Shown: positions 18,371 through 28,164 of the stretch, piece by piece
Numbering within the stretch: the stretch's first letter is position 1
Layout: every line of letters starts with the position of its first letter
Assembly (NCBI RefSeq): GCF_014075995.1
Contig: NZ_CP055153.1
Span: 6,262,001-6,326,000, forward strand
DNA from: Adhaeribacter radiodurans
Lineage (GTDB): Bacteria; Bacteroidota; Bacteroidia; Cytophagales; Hymenobacteraceae
Length of the DNA stretch: 64,000 bases
Direction: 5' to 3'
The notes under the pieces: model-generated
Databases searched by the model: none
Told to the model about the DNA's origin: nothing
The model's input: only the letters and a program-made list of their open reading frames with translations
Program-made: the position numbers and the translations under genes

Positions 18371-21300
18371 ATGAAAACACCTCTATTCCAATTTCAAGCA
18401 GCTAAACTATGGCGCTTACTTCGGACTAAATCCCTATGGGCAGTAATAATTATTCTCTGTGGTTTCTTTCTTACCCCTATTCGGCTTACGGCGCAAGTTA
18501 AACTCTGGGACAAAACCTTCGGGGGAAGTAAGGAGGATATTTTCAGAGCGATGAAGAAAACGAGTGACAACGGCTTTATTTTGGGGGGAGTTTCTGGCTC
18601 CAGTCAATCCGGTGATAAATCTCAGGCTAATAAAGGTGGGACGGATTATTGGGTAGTGAAGTTAAAGGCTGATGGCAGCAAAGAATGGGATAAAACCTTT
18701 GGGGGTAGAAACGTGGATGAATTACAATCCATTCAGCAGACCAAAGATGGCGGGTATATTTTAGGGGGTACTTCTCTTTCGGGCAAGTCGGGCGATAAAA
18801 CTGAGGTGGGTAAAGGAGAATCGGATTACTGGATTGTAAAATTAAATGCTAATGGTACTAAAATATGGGATAAAACTTTAGGTGGCAGCAATTCTGATTG
18901 GTTAACCACCGTGCAACAAACCAATGATGGCGGTTATATTCTGGGAGGATATTCGCACTCCGGTAAGAGCGGCGATAAAAGCGAAGAAAATAAGCAAGCT
19001 CTTAATTTGCATGGTAATAAACAATCTGATTATTGGGTTGTAAAAATAGATAATAGCGGTAACAAACTCTGGGATAGAACCATTGGCGGAGATGGCAATG
19101 ACAGATTAACCAACTTAGTTCATACCCCTGATGGCGGCTATTTACTGGGCGGCTCTTCGAATTCTGAAAAAAGCGGCGATAAAAGCGAACCTAGAAAAAG
19201 TGATTGTACGGATGATTCCTTCTATTTTGAAGATTCATTTTGGGGCGAACCCTGTCCTGATTATTGGATCGTTAAGATTACCGATAAAGGTGTTAAACAA
19301 TGGGATAAAACGTATGGAGGATCTAGTTTTGATATCCTAAATGATTTGGTTGTTTCTCCTCAAGGAGGTTATTTATTAGGCGGGCGCGCCGACTCGGATA
19401 TTGGTTTAGATAAAAGTGAGCCTACCCGGGATGAGCCAAATAGTTATAATGAAAAAGGAGACTATTGGATAATTAAGATTAAGGCGGATGGCACCAAGGA
19501 ATGGGACAAAACCTTTGGTGGCAATAAAACCGATGATTTAAGATCGTTATTACCTACCCCAGATGGAGGTTATTTACTGGGAGGCTATTCTAGTTCCAGT
19601 AAGAGTAGAGAAATGTCCGAGCTTAGAAAAGAGGTGGAAAGCTTTTGGGTAATAAAGATTGATGCCCAAGGTAGTGTGCTTTGGGATAAAACCTTCAGCA
19701 ATGTCAATCAATTTATAGATGTTACTCAATCTACAAATGAGTTTTCCCTTGAAATGGCATTAACTTCTGATGGCAATTGCCTGGTGGCCGGACAAGCTTA
19801 CTCGGGAGCAAAAGAATGGGATAAAAGTCAAGCAGGCTATGGAGCTACTGATTTTTGGGTAGTAAAGCTAGGTATTCCCAATAAGAAAGTACAGACTATT
19901 ACCTTTACTCCCACTGATCAAGGTCTAAGCAATTCCCCGTTTACCTTATCAGCCGAGGCTAGCTCGGGGTTGCCGGTTACTTTCAAACTTGTTTCCGGAC
20001 CAGCTACTCAAAAAGGTAATCAGTTACACTTTACTGGTTACGGTATAGTGGTAGTAAAAGCCATCCAGGCGGGTAATGCCACCTACAGCCCCGTAGAACA
20101 TACCACTAGCTTTAGGGTTCAAAGATTCCCGAAACAACGGGATAAAACCATAGGAGGTAAGGATGCAGATATGTTGGCCGATATGGTGGCTACTCCCGAC
20201 GGTGGATATTTGTTAGCCGGTTCTTCTGCCTCGGGAACCAACGGAGATAAAAGTACGACCAGTAAGGGCGAATCGGATTATTGGTTAGTAAAAGTAGATA
20301 AGGATAAAAATAAGGTATGGGATAAATCTTATGGCGGTTCAGGTATTGAAACTATTTCTACTATTATCCCAACTCCGGATGGGGGCTATTTACTAGGGGG
20401 CACTTCTGATTCGGGAAAAGAAGACGATAAAAGCGGACTCAGTAAAGGAATGCTGGACTTCTGGCTGGTAAAAGTAGATGCTGATGGTACAAAACTCTGG
20501 GACAAAACGATTGGCGGAAATTTAAATGATAATCTTACTACAATTTTAGCTACTCCAGATGGAGGTTTTTTATTAGGGGGAGATTCCAAATCGGGTAAGA
20601 GTGGAGATAAAAGTGAAAGCAACAAAGGTATCTTAGATGAAAATGGCCAAGTTAATTCAGACTTCTGGGTAGTGAAGATAGATAGTGAGGGTAAAAAACT
20701 CTGGGATAAGACTTTAGGTGAAAAATTCGATGATAATTTAACCTCTATAATAGTTACCCCTGATGGCAATTACCTAGTTGGTGGGAAAAGGGATATAGAT
20801 TCAGACCATTTTTCCGATTATTGGGTAGTAAAGATAAACCAACAAGGGAAGCAACTCTGGAGCAGAGCTTATGACCATGAATGGTTTGATCAATTAACAT
20901 CTATGATAGCTACTCCTGATGGCGGTTATTTATTGGCAGGTAATTCTGGTTTTGAAGGAAGATATCCTTTCTGGGTAATTAAAATAGATGCGAATGGTAA
21001 TAAAATTTGGGATAATCTCTTTAGTGGGTCTATGATTCCATGTGGTTCTGGTTGTGATTCATACTTTTCCAAACCAATAGATATAGTCGCAATACCAAAT
21101 GGGCATTATTTATTAGCTGGTTATACCTATACAAATCAAGGTGGCGATCGAAGCGAGGAAACAAGAGGCAAGGATGATTACTGGCTCCTGGAGATAGATG
21201 AGAATGGACAACGAATTTCGGATAAATCTTTTGGCAGCAGTAGTACAGATGTGTTAACCGCTATGGTGGCTTCTCCTAATGGTGGTTACCTACTCGGCGG

Positions 21301-22993
21301 TTACTCTAACTCCAATGCTGACTGGGAAAAAAGTGAAGATAGTAAAGGCGATTATGACTTCTGGCTGGTAGAAACGCAAATTACCGCCTTCCCTCCTTCT
21401 ACTCTAGAGGCCTGGAATTTACGCTATGGCGGTAATAGCCTTGATAACTTCACCACTGTTATACAGACTGCAGATGGAGGCTACCTACTCGGAGGCTATT
21501 CCTCTTCCAAACAAGCCGGCGATAAAAGCCAAGGTAGTTACGGTAAAACGGATTATTGGGTAATGAAAACGGATGCCGATGGTAACAAACTTTGGGATAA
21601 ACGCTATGGTGGTTCGGGTCGGGAGTACCTAAACAGCATTGTTCCTACTCCGGATGGTGGTTTCCTGCTAGGAGGCAGTTCAGACTCTAAAGTAGACGGA
21701 AATAAAACTGCTGTTAATAAGGGTGGTAAGGATATGTGGGTAGTAAAAATAAATAGTAGCGGAGAAATACAATGGGACCAAAGTTATGGCAGTAGAGGAA
21801 ATGAAGACTTACGTAAAATCAGACCCTTACCATCTGGATTATATCTGTTGGCCGGGTACAGCGATTCTCCTGTTAATAGGGATAAAACCCAAGCCAGCCA
21901 GGGAGGTCTGGATTACTGGTTAGTCAAGATTGATATTTTTTATTATGGGTTCAAACGCTGGGATAAACGGTACGGCGGAGCAGCAAATGATTACCTAGAA
22001 GATGCAGTCGTGTTAGAGAATGAAGATTTACTTTTAGGCGGCACTTCTTTCTCTTCTGCTACTGGTGATAAAAGCCAGGCTAGTCAAGGTGGCTCCGATT
22101 TTTGGGCTCTTCGTATTAATAGCCAAGGAGATAAGCTCTGGGATAAAAGTTATGGTGGCAACGACCAAGACCAACTCCATTCTTTACTTAGTATTAATAA
22201 AGACACCATTCTTCTGGCCGGCCAAAGTGCCTCGGGTAAGAATGGAGATAAGAGTCAGGAAAGTAAAGGAGGCAAAGACTTTTGGTTGCTGCAAGTAGAT
22301 GGTAAAGGAGAAAAGCAATGGGATAAAACCTACGGGGGCAGCAGTGACGAAACTTTACGTTCTCTGATTTCAGATAATGACGGAGGATACGTACTAGGCG
22401 GTACATCCTTCTCCGGAATAAGTGGCGATAAGAGCCAAACTAATCAGGGTAGCAGTGATTACTGGTTAGTTAAAACCAATAATCAAGGCGAAAAACTCTG
22501 GGACAAACGCTTGGGTGGTAACCAACAAGAAGAACTCCGGGCCGTGTGGATTACCGATGATGGTGGGTACTTACTAGGCGGGCGCTCTAACTCTGATGTA
22601 AGTGGGGATAGAACGCAGCCCAGCCAGGGCGATAATGATTTCTGGTTGGTGAAAATTGCGCCGGAAAAAACACCGATTGTAGCTGAAAGAGAAACTACCC
22701 CAGTACTAGCCATATCAGTAAAGGAACCCACCCTACATCTGTTAAATGCCTATCCGAATCCAGCAAGAGAACAGGTAACCGTTAGCTTTACGCTGTCCCA
22801 AACGCAGGCTGCTAGGGTGAAGGTGTATGATGTTCAGGGAAGAGAAATTACTACCTTGTTCCAGGGCGAAGCTCAAGCCAATCAGATGTATAGAGTAGAA
22901 TGGCAGGCAAGTAACAAACCGGCAGGATTATATTTCTTACAACTGCAAACTCCTGCTATTCTCCAGCAACAAAAACTACTCTTGACAAAGTAA
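18371..22993 (+). CDS. Giant T9SS-sorted triple seven-repeat propeller protein (array gene 5)
   Basis: The ATG at 18371 opens a signal peptide (MKTPLFQFQ ... PIRLTAQ); the product is 1540 aa. Layout: seven repeats at 44-503, an Ig-like domain at 505-588 (QTITFTP ... SGLPVTFKLVSGPAT), seven repeats at 588-1008, seven repeats at 1012-1430, and a T9SS type A domain at 1455-1540 (AYPNPAREQVTVSFTLSQ ... KLLLTK). Two blades have inserted loops with cysteine pairs: first-block blade 4 (SDC ... EPC) and middle-block blade 6 (PCGSGC). Several middle blades are degenerate (WSRAYDHEWFDQL, WDNLFSGS), yet the count stays at seven. Its last block is the most diverged of the array. I do not recognise the shared leader element upstream. 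Confidence 0.87.
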   Translation: MKTPLFQFQAAKLWRLLRTKSLWAVIIILCGFFLTPIRLTAQVKLWDKTFGGSKEDIFRAMKKTSDNGFILGGVSGSSQSGDKSQANKGGTDYWVVKLKADGSKEWDKTFGGRNVDELQSIQQTKDGGYILGGTSLSGKSGDKTEVGKGESDYWIVKLNANGTKIWDKTLGGSNSDWLTTVQQTNDGGYILGGYSHSGKSGDKSEENKQALNLHGNKQSDYWVVKIDNSGNKLWDRTIGGDGNDRLTNLVHTPDGGYLLGGSSNSEKSGDKSEPRKSDCTDDSFYFEDSFWGEPCPDYWIVKITDKGVKQWDKTYGGSSFDILNDLVVSPQGGYLLGGRADSDIGLDKSEPTRDEPNSYNEKGDYWIIKIKADGTKEWDKTFGGNKTDDLRSLLPTPDGGYLLGGYSSSSKSREMSELRKEVESFWVIKIDAQGSVLWDKTFSNVNQFIDVTQSTNEFSLEMALTSDGNCLVAGQAYSGAKEWDKSQAGYGATDFWVVKLGIPNKKVQTITFTPTDQGLSNSPFTLSAEASSGLPVTFKLVSGPATQKGNQLHFTGYGIVVVKAIQAGNATYSPVEHTTSFRVQRFPKQRDKTIGGKDADMLADMVATPDGGYLLAGSSASGTNGDKSTTSKGESDYWLVKVDKDKNKVWDKSYGGSGIETISTIIPTPDGGYLLGGTSDSGKEDDKSGLSKGMLDFWLVKVDADGTKLWDKTIGGNLNDNLTTILATPDGGFLLGGDSKSGKSGDKSESNKGILDENGQVNSDFWVVKIDSEGKKLWDKTLGEKFDDNLTSIIVTPDGNYLVGGKRDIDSDHFSDYWVVKINQQGKQLWSRAYDHEWFDQLTSMIATPDGGYLLAGNSGFEGRYPFWVIKIDANGNKIWDNLFSGSMIPCGSGCDSYFSKPIDIVAIPNGHYLLAGYTYTNQGGDRSEETRGKDDYWLLEIDENGQRISDKSFGSSSTDVLTAMVASPNGGYLLGGYSNSNADWEKSEDSKGDYDFWLVETQITAFPPSTLEAWNLRYGGNSLDNFTTVIQTADGGYLLGGYSSSKQAGDKSQGSYGKTDYWVMKTDADGNKLWDKRYGGSGREYLNSIVPTPDGGFLLGGSSDSKVDGNKTAVNKGGKDMWVVKINSSGEIQWDQSYGSRGNEDLRKIRPLPSGLYLLAGYSDSPVNRDKTQASQGGLDYWLVKIDIFYYGFKRWDKRYGGAANDYLEDAVVLENEDLLLGGTSFSSATGDKSQASQGGSDFWALRINSQGDKLWDKSYGGNDQDQLHSLLSINKDTILLAGQSASGKNGDKSQESKGGKDFWLLQVDGKGEKQWDKTYGGSSDETLRSLISDNDGGYVLGGTSFSGISGDKSQTNQGSSDYWLVKTNNQGEKLWDKRLGGNQQEELRAVWITDDGGYLLGGRSNSDVSGDRTQPSQGDNDFWLVKIAPEKTPIVAERETTPVLAISVKEPTLHLLNAYPNPAREQVTVSFTLSQTQAARVKVYDVQGREITTLFQGEAQANQMYRVEWQASNKPAGLYFLQLQTPAILQQQKLLLTK

Positions 22994-22998
22994 ACCCC

Positions 22999-23036
22999 AG
23001 CAAGCGGGATGAGAACGTTCTCATCCCGCTTGCTTT
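22999..23036 (+). terminator. Perfect 18-bp stem terminator after array gene 5
   Basis: AGCAAGCGGGATGAGAAC is followed directly by its exact reverse complement and then TTTTT. Its sequence differs from the terminators of genes 1-3. Confidence 0.85.
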
Positions 23037-23165
23037 TTGAAATAGTTTTTTCATCTGCAACATCTAAAGTGGTATCCATTTTATGCTTCTATATTTTAGA
23101 AACACTTCCCTATACTAAAGAATAAAACCATTCGTGAAAATAGGAAAAGGTAAGCCTCTCTTTAA

Positions 23166-23200
23166 TATTTACTAACCCTCCTCTCTGGCTGGCGAACTTT
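23166..23200 (+). promoter_or_regulatory. Conserved leader element upstream of array gene 6
   Basis: It starts TATTTACTAACCCTCCTCTC and continues TGGCTGGCGAACTTT, 101 nt before the ATG. It is the best match to the copy before gene 2. Confidence 0.5.
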
Positions 23201-23266
23201 CAATTAAGGCCAAGTCATGTATGCGCAAACGTACTTCTTACCTTTCAAATCTTAATTTCAATCCTA

Positions 23267-26200
23267 ATGAAAATACTTATAAATCTTTCCTTAAAGGTTC
23301 AATTAACCCGGACATTAGCGTTCCACAAGCGCAGCATCTGGCTAATCTTTTTACTACACCTAAGCCTCCCACTAGTAAGTTTCGCTCAAATCAAGACTTG
23401 GGATAAAACCTTCGGCGGTAATTCTTATGATTTTCTTACTTCTGTAGTAAATACTTCGGATGGTGGTTATTTACTAGGCGGTACTTCCAATTCTAATAAG
23501 AGCGGGGACAAGAGTGAAACTGGCCGGGGGCCAAAAGGTAACCGATACCAGGATTATTGGATAGTAAAAACTGACAATAAAGGTAAAAAAATGTGGGAGA
23601 AAACCTTTGGCGGAGAAAATTATGATTTTCTTAAGGCAGTAGTAGCTACACCGGATGGGGGCTATCTGTTAGGTGGTTTTTCTTCCTCGGGTAAGAGTGA
23701 GGATAAATCGGAAGCAAACAAGAGTAAAGAGTCGTATTATTCTGATTACTGGTTGGTAAAGATAGATGCCAATGGTAAAAAGGAATGGGATAAAACCTAT
23801 GGTGGGGATGGCGATGATGAACTCTACGCGATGGTAGCGGCACCAGATGGAGGGTATTTATTGGCAGGTCCGTCCGGATCAGATAAAAGTGATGATAAAT
23901 CAGAAGATAATAAAGGAGGTAAAGATCAACATGGGAATATCTCCTCCGATTACTGGATAGTAAAGATAAAAGCAGATGGTACAAAAGTCTGGGACAAAAC
24001 TATAGGCGGCAAACTTGATGACCGCTTAACCTCTTTGTTAGTCACAGCAGATAAAGGGTATTTACTCAGTGGTTATTCTATTTCCGAAAAGAGTGGGGAT
24101 AAGAGTGAAAATAAGCTGGGCAACTGGGTGGTTAAGCTGGATGTTGAAGGCAAAAAAATATGGGATAAGACTTTTAGCTACGGCGGCGACGTATCTGATT
24201 GGGCGTACAATAAGGTGAGTGCCTTGCTAAACACCCCAGATGGCGGCTACCTGGTCGGTACTAATGCTCCCTCAGGTAAGAAAGAAGACAAGAGTACGTC
24301 TTATGCCGGGTATTGGATAATAAAAATAGATTCCCAAGGAAAAAAGCAGTGGGATAAAACTTATGGGGGCAGTTTCAGAGATGAATTTAGAACCATGATT
24401 ACTTCTCCGGATGGGGGATACTTATTAAGCGGTATTTCTAACCGGAAAAAAGCAGGGGATAAGAGCGATGACAAAAAAGGGTATTGGATAGTGAAGATAA
24501 AGGAAAACGGTACCAAAGAATGGGACAGAACTTATGGCAGCGTTAATAATCATAATTTAGGTGAAGAACCCTCACTGAAGGCACTGGTACCTACCAGCGA
24601 TGGCGGCTTTCTAGTTGGGGGAAATTCCAGTTTAGGTGTCGACGGAGATAAGACGGAAGAGAGCCGGGGAGAATATGACTACTGGGTGGTGAAAATAGCC
24701 CTTACCAAGAAGAAAGAACAAATTATTACCTTCCCTACTCCCCTAATCACCAAAACCTTAGGAGATGCGCCTATTACCCTTTCGGCCAAAACTAGCTCAG
24801 GGTTGCCAGTTACCTTTAGCCTGGTATCCGGACCAGGCACCCTCAAAGGCAAAATCCTTGCGTTTACAAATCTAGGCACTATTAAGGTAAAAGCCTCGCA
24901 GGCGGGTAACGCGACGTATGCCGCTGCCACGGATGTTTTCCAAACCATTATTGTGGATGTACCCACTCCGGTTACCAAAGTCTGGGATAGAACTATAGCA
25001 GGAGAGTTTAACGACCTAATGGTAGCTACCCCAGATGGAGGATTTATAATGGGCAATTCCTCTAGGCTAACCAAGATAAATAAAGAAGGAACCAAAATAC
25101 AAGACATAAACATCACTTTTGATTTTTGGCTTGGAAGCCTATTAATAACTTCGGATGGGGGATACCTGTTAGGTGGAACTCCTCCTTTTGGGGTTGGAGC
25201 CGGTTATTCAATAGTTAAACTAAATAGCAATGGTACCACCGAATGGGAGAAGGATTTTAAAAGTGATTGGTCTACTACTGTCTTTAGCACCATGGTGCCT
25301 ACCCAGGATGGTGGCTATTTATTAGGCGGTTATAGTGAATCTGGTATTTACGGCGATAAAAGTGAACCGAGCCGAGGTAGTAGCGACTATTGGATTATAA
25401 AAATTGATAGTAAGGGCAATAAGATTTGGGATAAAACCCTAGGTGGGAATGAATGGGATAATCTTACTGCTATGTTAGCTACCCCAGATGGAGGTTTTGT
25501 ACTCGGAGGTTCTTCCAATTCAGATAAGAGTAATGATAAAAGTGAAACTTACCGGGGAGATTTTGGGGAAAACCAGGCTGTTCCTTCGGACTACTGGATA
25601 GTAAAAATAGATGCTGCAGGTAATAAGCAATGGGATAAAACTTATGGTGGAAATAATAGAGATGACCTTTCGGTAATAGTGGCTTCTCCGAATGGAGGGT
25701 ATTTATTAGGAGGCACTTCTTATTCGGATAAGAGTAGTGATAAGAGTGAATCCAGCCGGGATTCTCCTAACTCTTACAAAGGTGACTATTGGGTAATTAA
25801 AATAGATGCCATTGGTAAAAAGCTTTGGGATAAAACCATAGGCGGCAATCAAGAGGATTACCTAAGAGCTATAGTGCCTACTGAAGATGGAAATTATTTA
25901 CTCGGAGGTTCTTCTACCTCGGGCGTGGGGGAAGATAAAAGTGGGCAATATCGGGGAGGGAACTCGTTTGGCCAGGATGGTGATTATTGGATAGTAAAGG
26001 TAGATAATACCGGTAAGAAAATGTGGGATGAGAACTTTGGTACCAGCAGAAGGGATGATTTCACGGCTTTACAGGTCAGTACTGATGGAAGTTATTTGCT
26101 AAGTGGTACTTCCAACGCCGGCATTGATGGGGACAAAACAGAATTCTCCCGGGATCCAGATTCTATGCAGGGCATGAACCAAGATTATTGGCTGATAAAG

Positions 26201-27799
26201 ATAAAAGAAGATCTGTCCTTAACGGCGCAATGGGATCTGCGCTACGGTGGTTCTGGCAACGAAGGCTTTACTACTATAATTAAAACGAGTGATGGTGGAT
26301 ACTTAAGTGGAGGTTATTCCGCTTCAGGAGTAAGTGGCGATAGAACTCAAGCGAGCCAGGGTAAGAACGACTACTGGATAGTAAAATCAGATGCAAACGG
26401 CAAGAAGCTATGGGACAAACGCTATGGAGGTTCTGCAGATGACTACTTGAACCGGATCATTCAGACAAAAGATGGTGGTTATTTACTGGCGGGTAGTTCC
26501 TTATCGGGAAAAGGTGGCGATAAAAGTGAAGCAAGCAGAGGAGGCAGGGATTATTGGATCGACAAGCTAGATAAGCAAGGAAAGAAAGAGTGGGACAAGA
26601 GCTATGGCGGCAGTGGCTACGATGAACTCAAAAAAGTACTCCAACTCTCTACTGGAGAATACCTGTTAGCCGGTTACAGCAACTCCCCCGTGAGTGGGGA
26701 GAAAACACAGGCGAGTCAGGGTGAGAATGATTACTGGTTAGTCAAGGTGAGTTCTACCGGAGAGAAGCTGTGGGATAAACGCTATGGCGGTAATTTAGAA
26801 GAAGAGTTAGCAGGGATCGTGCAAACAGCGGAAGGTGGTTTCTTGTTAGGGGGTAGTTCCTGGTCTGATAAAAGCGGCAACAAAACAGGAGCTAGTAGAG
26901 GTAAGAGTGATTTCTGGCTAGTAGCCGTAGATAAAGAAGGTAAGCAACTCTGGGATAGAACTTACGGAGGAAAAGGTGAGGACCAAGCGTACTCATTAGG
27001 CAAAGCCGGTAATACTTACTTTCTAGCCGGGCAAAGTGATTCTCCAGCCGGATGGGATAAGACAAGAGATAGTCAGGGAGGCTTAGACTACTGGCTCTTA
27101 AAAGTAAGTAGCACGGGAGAAAAGGTGTGGGATAAGCGGTATGGTGGCAGTAAAGATGATGAGCTGCGTGCCAGTATTCCTACTCAGGATAGCGGGTACT
27201 TATTAGCCGGAAAGTCTTTCTCCAACCAGAGTGGCAACAAACGGCAAGATAGCCAGGGTTTAAGTGACTATTGGATGGTGAAAGCCGATAAAGATGGGCA
27301 ATATGAGTGGAGCAAAACCTTTGGCGGCAGCGGTGCGGAAGAACTAAGAGCCGTGATTCAGACCAGCGAAGGCGGGTACTTGTTAGGCGGTAAGTCCTAC
27401 TCAGGAGTAAGTGGCGATAGAACGCAACCGAGCCAAGGTGGATATGATTACTGGCTGGTGAAAGTAGCTCCGGAAGCTAAATCTATTGTAGCTGAAAGAG
27501 AAGCTACCCTGGTAGAAGAAATTCCATTGCCAATGGAACAATTCAGTTTAAAAGCTTATCCAAATCCGTCCTCTGGAAAGTTTACGGTAAGCTTTACTCT
27601 ACCGCAAACCCAGAATGCTAGCTTAAAAGTATACGACAATCAAGGAAGAGAAATCACTACTTTGTTCCAGGGTGAAGCAAAAGCTAATCAGAAGTATGAG
27701 GTAGAATGGCAGGCAAACAACAAAGCGGCTGGATTATTTTTCTTGCAACTGCAAAACCCTACTCTCCGGTGGCACCAGAAATTGCTAATAGCCAAGTAA
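23267..27799 (+). CDS. Giant T9SS-sorted triple seven-repeat propeller protein (array gene 6)
   Basis: The ATG at 23267 opens MKILINLSLK ... LPLVSFAQ; the product is 1510 aa. Layout: seven repeats at 43-480, an Ig-like domain at 482-566 (LGDAPITLSAKTSSGLPVTF), seven repeats at 566-980, seven repeats at 986-1400, and a T9SS type A domain at 1425-1510 (AYPNPSSGKFTVSFTLPQ ... KLLIAK). The first three blades of the middle block are badly decayed (WDRTIAGEFNDL, IQDINITFDFWL, WEKDFKSDW), but seven units can still be counted. The leader and first codons resemble gene 7, and 86 bp of the C-terminal region are identical to gene 7, so the two are recent duplicates or exchange sequence. Confidence 0.88.
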   Translation: MKILINLSLKVQLTRTLAFHKRSIWLIFLLHLSLPLVSFAQIKTWDKTFGGNSYDFLTSVVNTSDGGYLLGGTSNSNKSGDKSETGRGPKGNRYQDYWIVKTDNKGKKMWEKTFGGENYDFLKAVVATPDGGYLLGGFSSSGKSEDKSEANKSKESYYSDYWLVKIDANGKKEWDKTYGGDGDDELYAMVAAPDGGYLLAGPSGSDKSDDKSEDNKGGKDQHGNISSDYWIVKIKADGTKVWDKTIGGKLDDRLTSLLVTADKGYLLSGYSISEKSGDKSENKLGNWVVKLDVEGKKIWDKTFSYGGDVSDWAYNKVSALLNTPDGGYLVGTNAPSGKKEDKSTSYAGYWIIKIDSQGKKQWDKTYGGSFRDEFRTMITSPDGGYLLSGISNRKKAGDKSDDKKGYWIVKIKENGTKEWDRTYGSVNNHNLGEEPSLKALVPTSDGGFLVGGNSSLGVDGDKTEESRGEYDYWVVKIALTKKKEQIITFPTPLITKTLGDAPITLSAKTSSGLPVTFSLVSGPGTLKGKILAFTNLGTIKVKASQAGNATYAAATDVFQTIIVDVPTPVTKVWDRTIAGEFNDLMVATPDGGFIMGNSSRLTKINKEGTKIQDINITFDFWLGSLLITSDGGYLLGGTPPFGVGAGYSIVKLNSNGTTEWEKDFKSDWSTTVFSTMVPTQDGGYLLGGYSESGIYGDKSEPSRGSSDYWIIKIDSKGNKIWDKTLGGNEWDNLTAMLATPDGGFVLGGSSNSDKSNDKSETYRGDFGENQAVPSDYWIVKIDAAGNKQWDKTYGGNNRDDLSVIVASPNGGYLLGGTSYSDKSSDKSESSRDSPNSYKGDYWVIKIDAIGKKLWDKTIGGNQEDYLRAIVPTEDGNYLLGGSSTSGVGEDKSGQYRGGNSFGQDGDYWIVKVDNTGKKMWDENFGTSRRDDFTALQVSTDGSYLLSGTSNAGIDGDKTEFSRDPDSMQGMNQDYWLIKIKEDLSLTAQWDLRYGGSGNEGFTTIIKTSDGGYLSGGYSASGVSGDRTQASQGKNDYWIVKSDANGKKLWDKRYGGSADDYLNRIIQTKDGGYLLAGSSLSGKGGDKSEASRGGRDYWIDKLDKQGKKEWDKSYGGSGYDELKKVLQLSTGEYLLAGYSNSPVSGEKTQASQGENDYWLVKVSSTGEKLWDKRYGGNLEEELAGIVQTAEGGFLLGGSSWSDKSGNKTGASRGKSDFWLVAVDKEGKQLWDRTYGGKGEDQAYSLGKAGNTYFLAGQSDSPAGWDKTRDSQGGLDYWLLKVSSTGEKVWDKRYGGSKDDELRASIPTQDSGYLLAGKSFSNQSGNKRQDSQGLSDYWMVKADKDGQYEWSKTFGGSGAEELRAVIQTSEGGYLLGGKSYSGVSGDRTQPSQGGYDYWLVKVAPEAKSIVAEREATLVEEIPLPMEQFSLKAYPNPSSGKFTVSFTLPQTQNASLKVYDNQGREITTLFQGEAKANQKYEVEWQANNKAAGLFFLQLQNPTLRWHQKLLIAK

Positions 27800-27805
27800 G
27801 TCAGC

Positions 27806-27862
27806 TTCCTGTAAACAAAAGACTGATAAGGTATATTCTATCCAGCTTTTTGTTTACAGGAA
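27806..27862 (+). terminator. Long hairpin after array gene 6
   Basis: Perfect 15-bp arms TTCCTGTAAACAAAA and TTTTGTTTACAGGAA flank a 27-nt loop shortly after the stop codon. It lacks a clear poly-T tail, so the terminator role is likely rather than certain. Confidence 0.6.
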
Positions 27863-28041
27863 AACAATTGCTTTGGCAGCTAGTGTCTACTAATTGATTT
27901 CAGCGAAGATTATTTATTCTTGCTTCCCCTTGTTTTCGCAAAAAGTATGGTTTGCAGTTCTTCTAAATTATAAGAACATCTTCATGAAATTTTTAATAAA
28001 CTCATTCTTAAAGGTGTAGAAAATAAATAAGTAGCTCCGTA

Positions 28042-28076
28042 TATTTACTAACCTCCCTACTTGGCTAGCAGACCTA
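28042..28076 (+). promoter_or_regulatory. Conserved leader element upstream of array gene 7
   Basis: It starts TATTTACTAACCTCCCTACT and continues TGGCTAGCAGACCT. It begins 123 nt before the ATG and aligns without gaps to the gene 6 copy. Confidence 0.5.
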
Positions 28077-28164
28077 AGCTTATCTACTGGTAGATTTTTT
28101 TAAAGTAAAGCCTGACTTGTTTTGTAAACGCAATGCTCACTTTCTAATCTTAATCTCAAAACCA

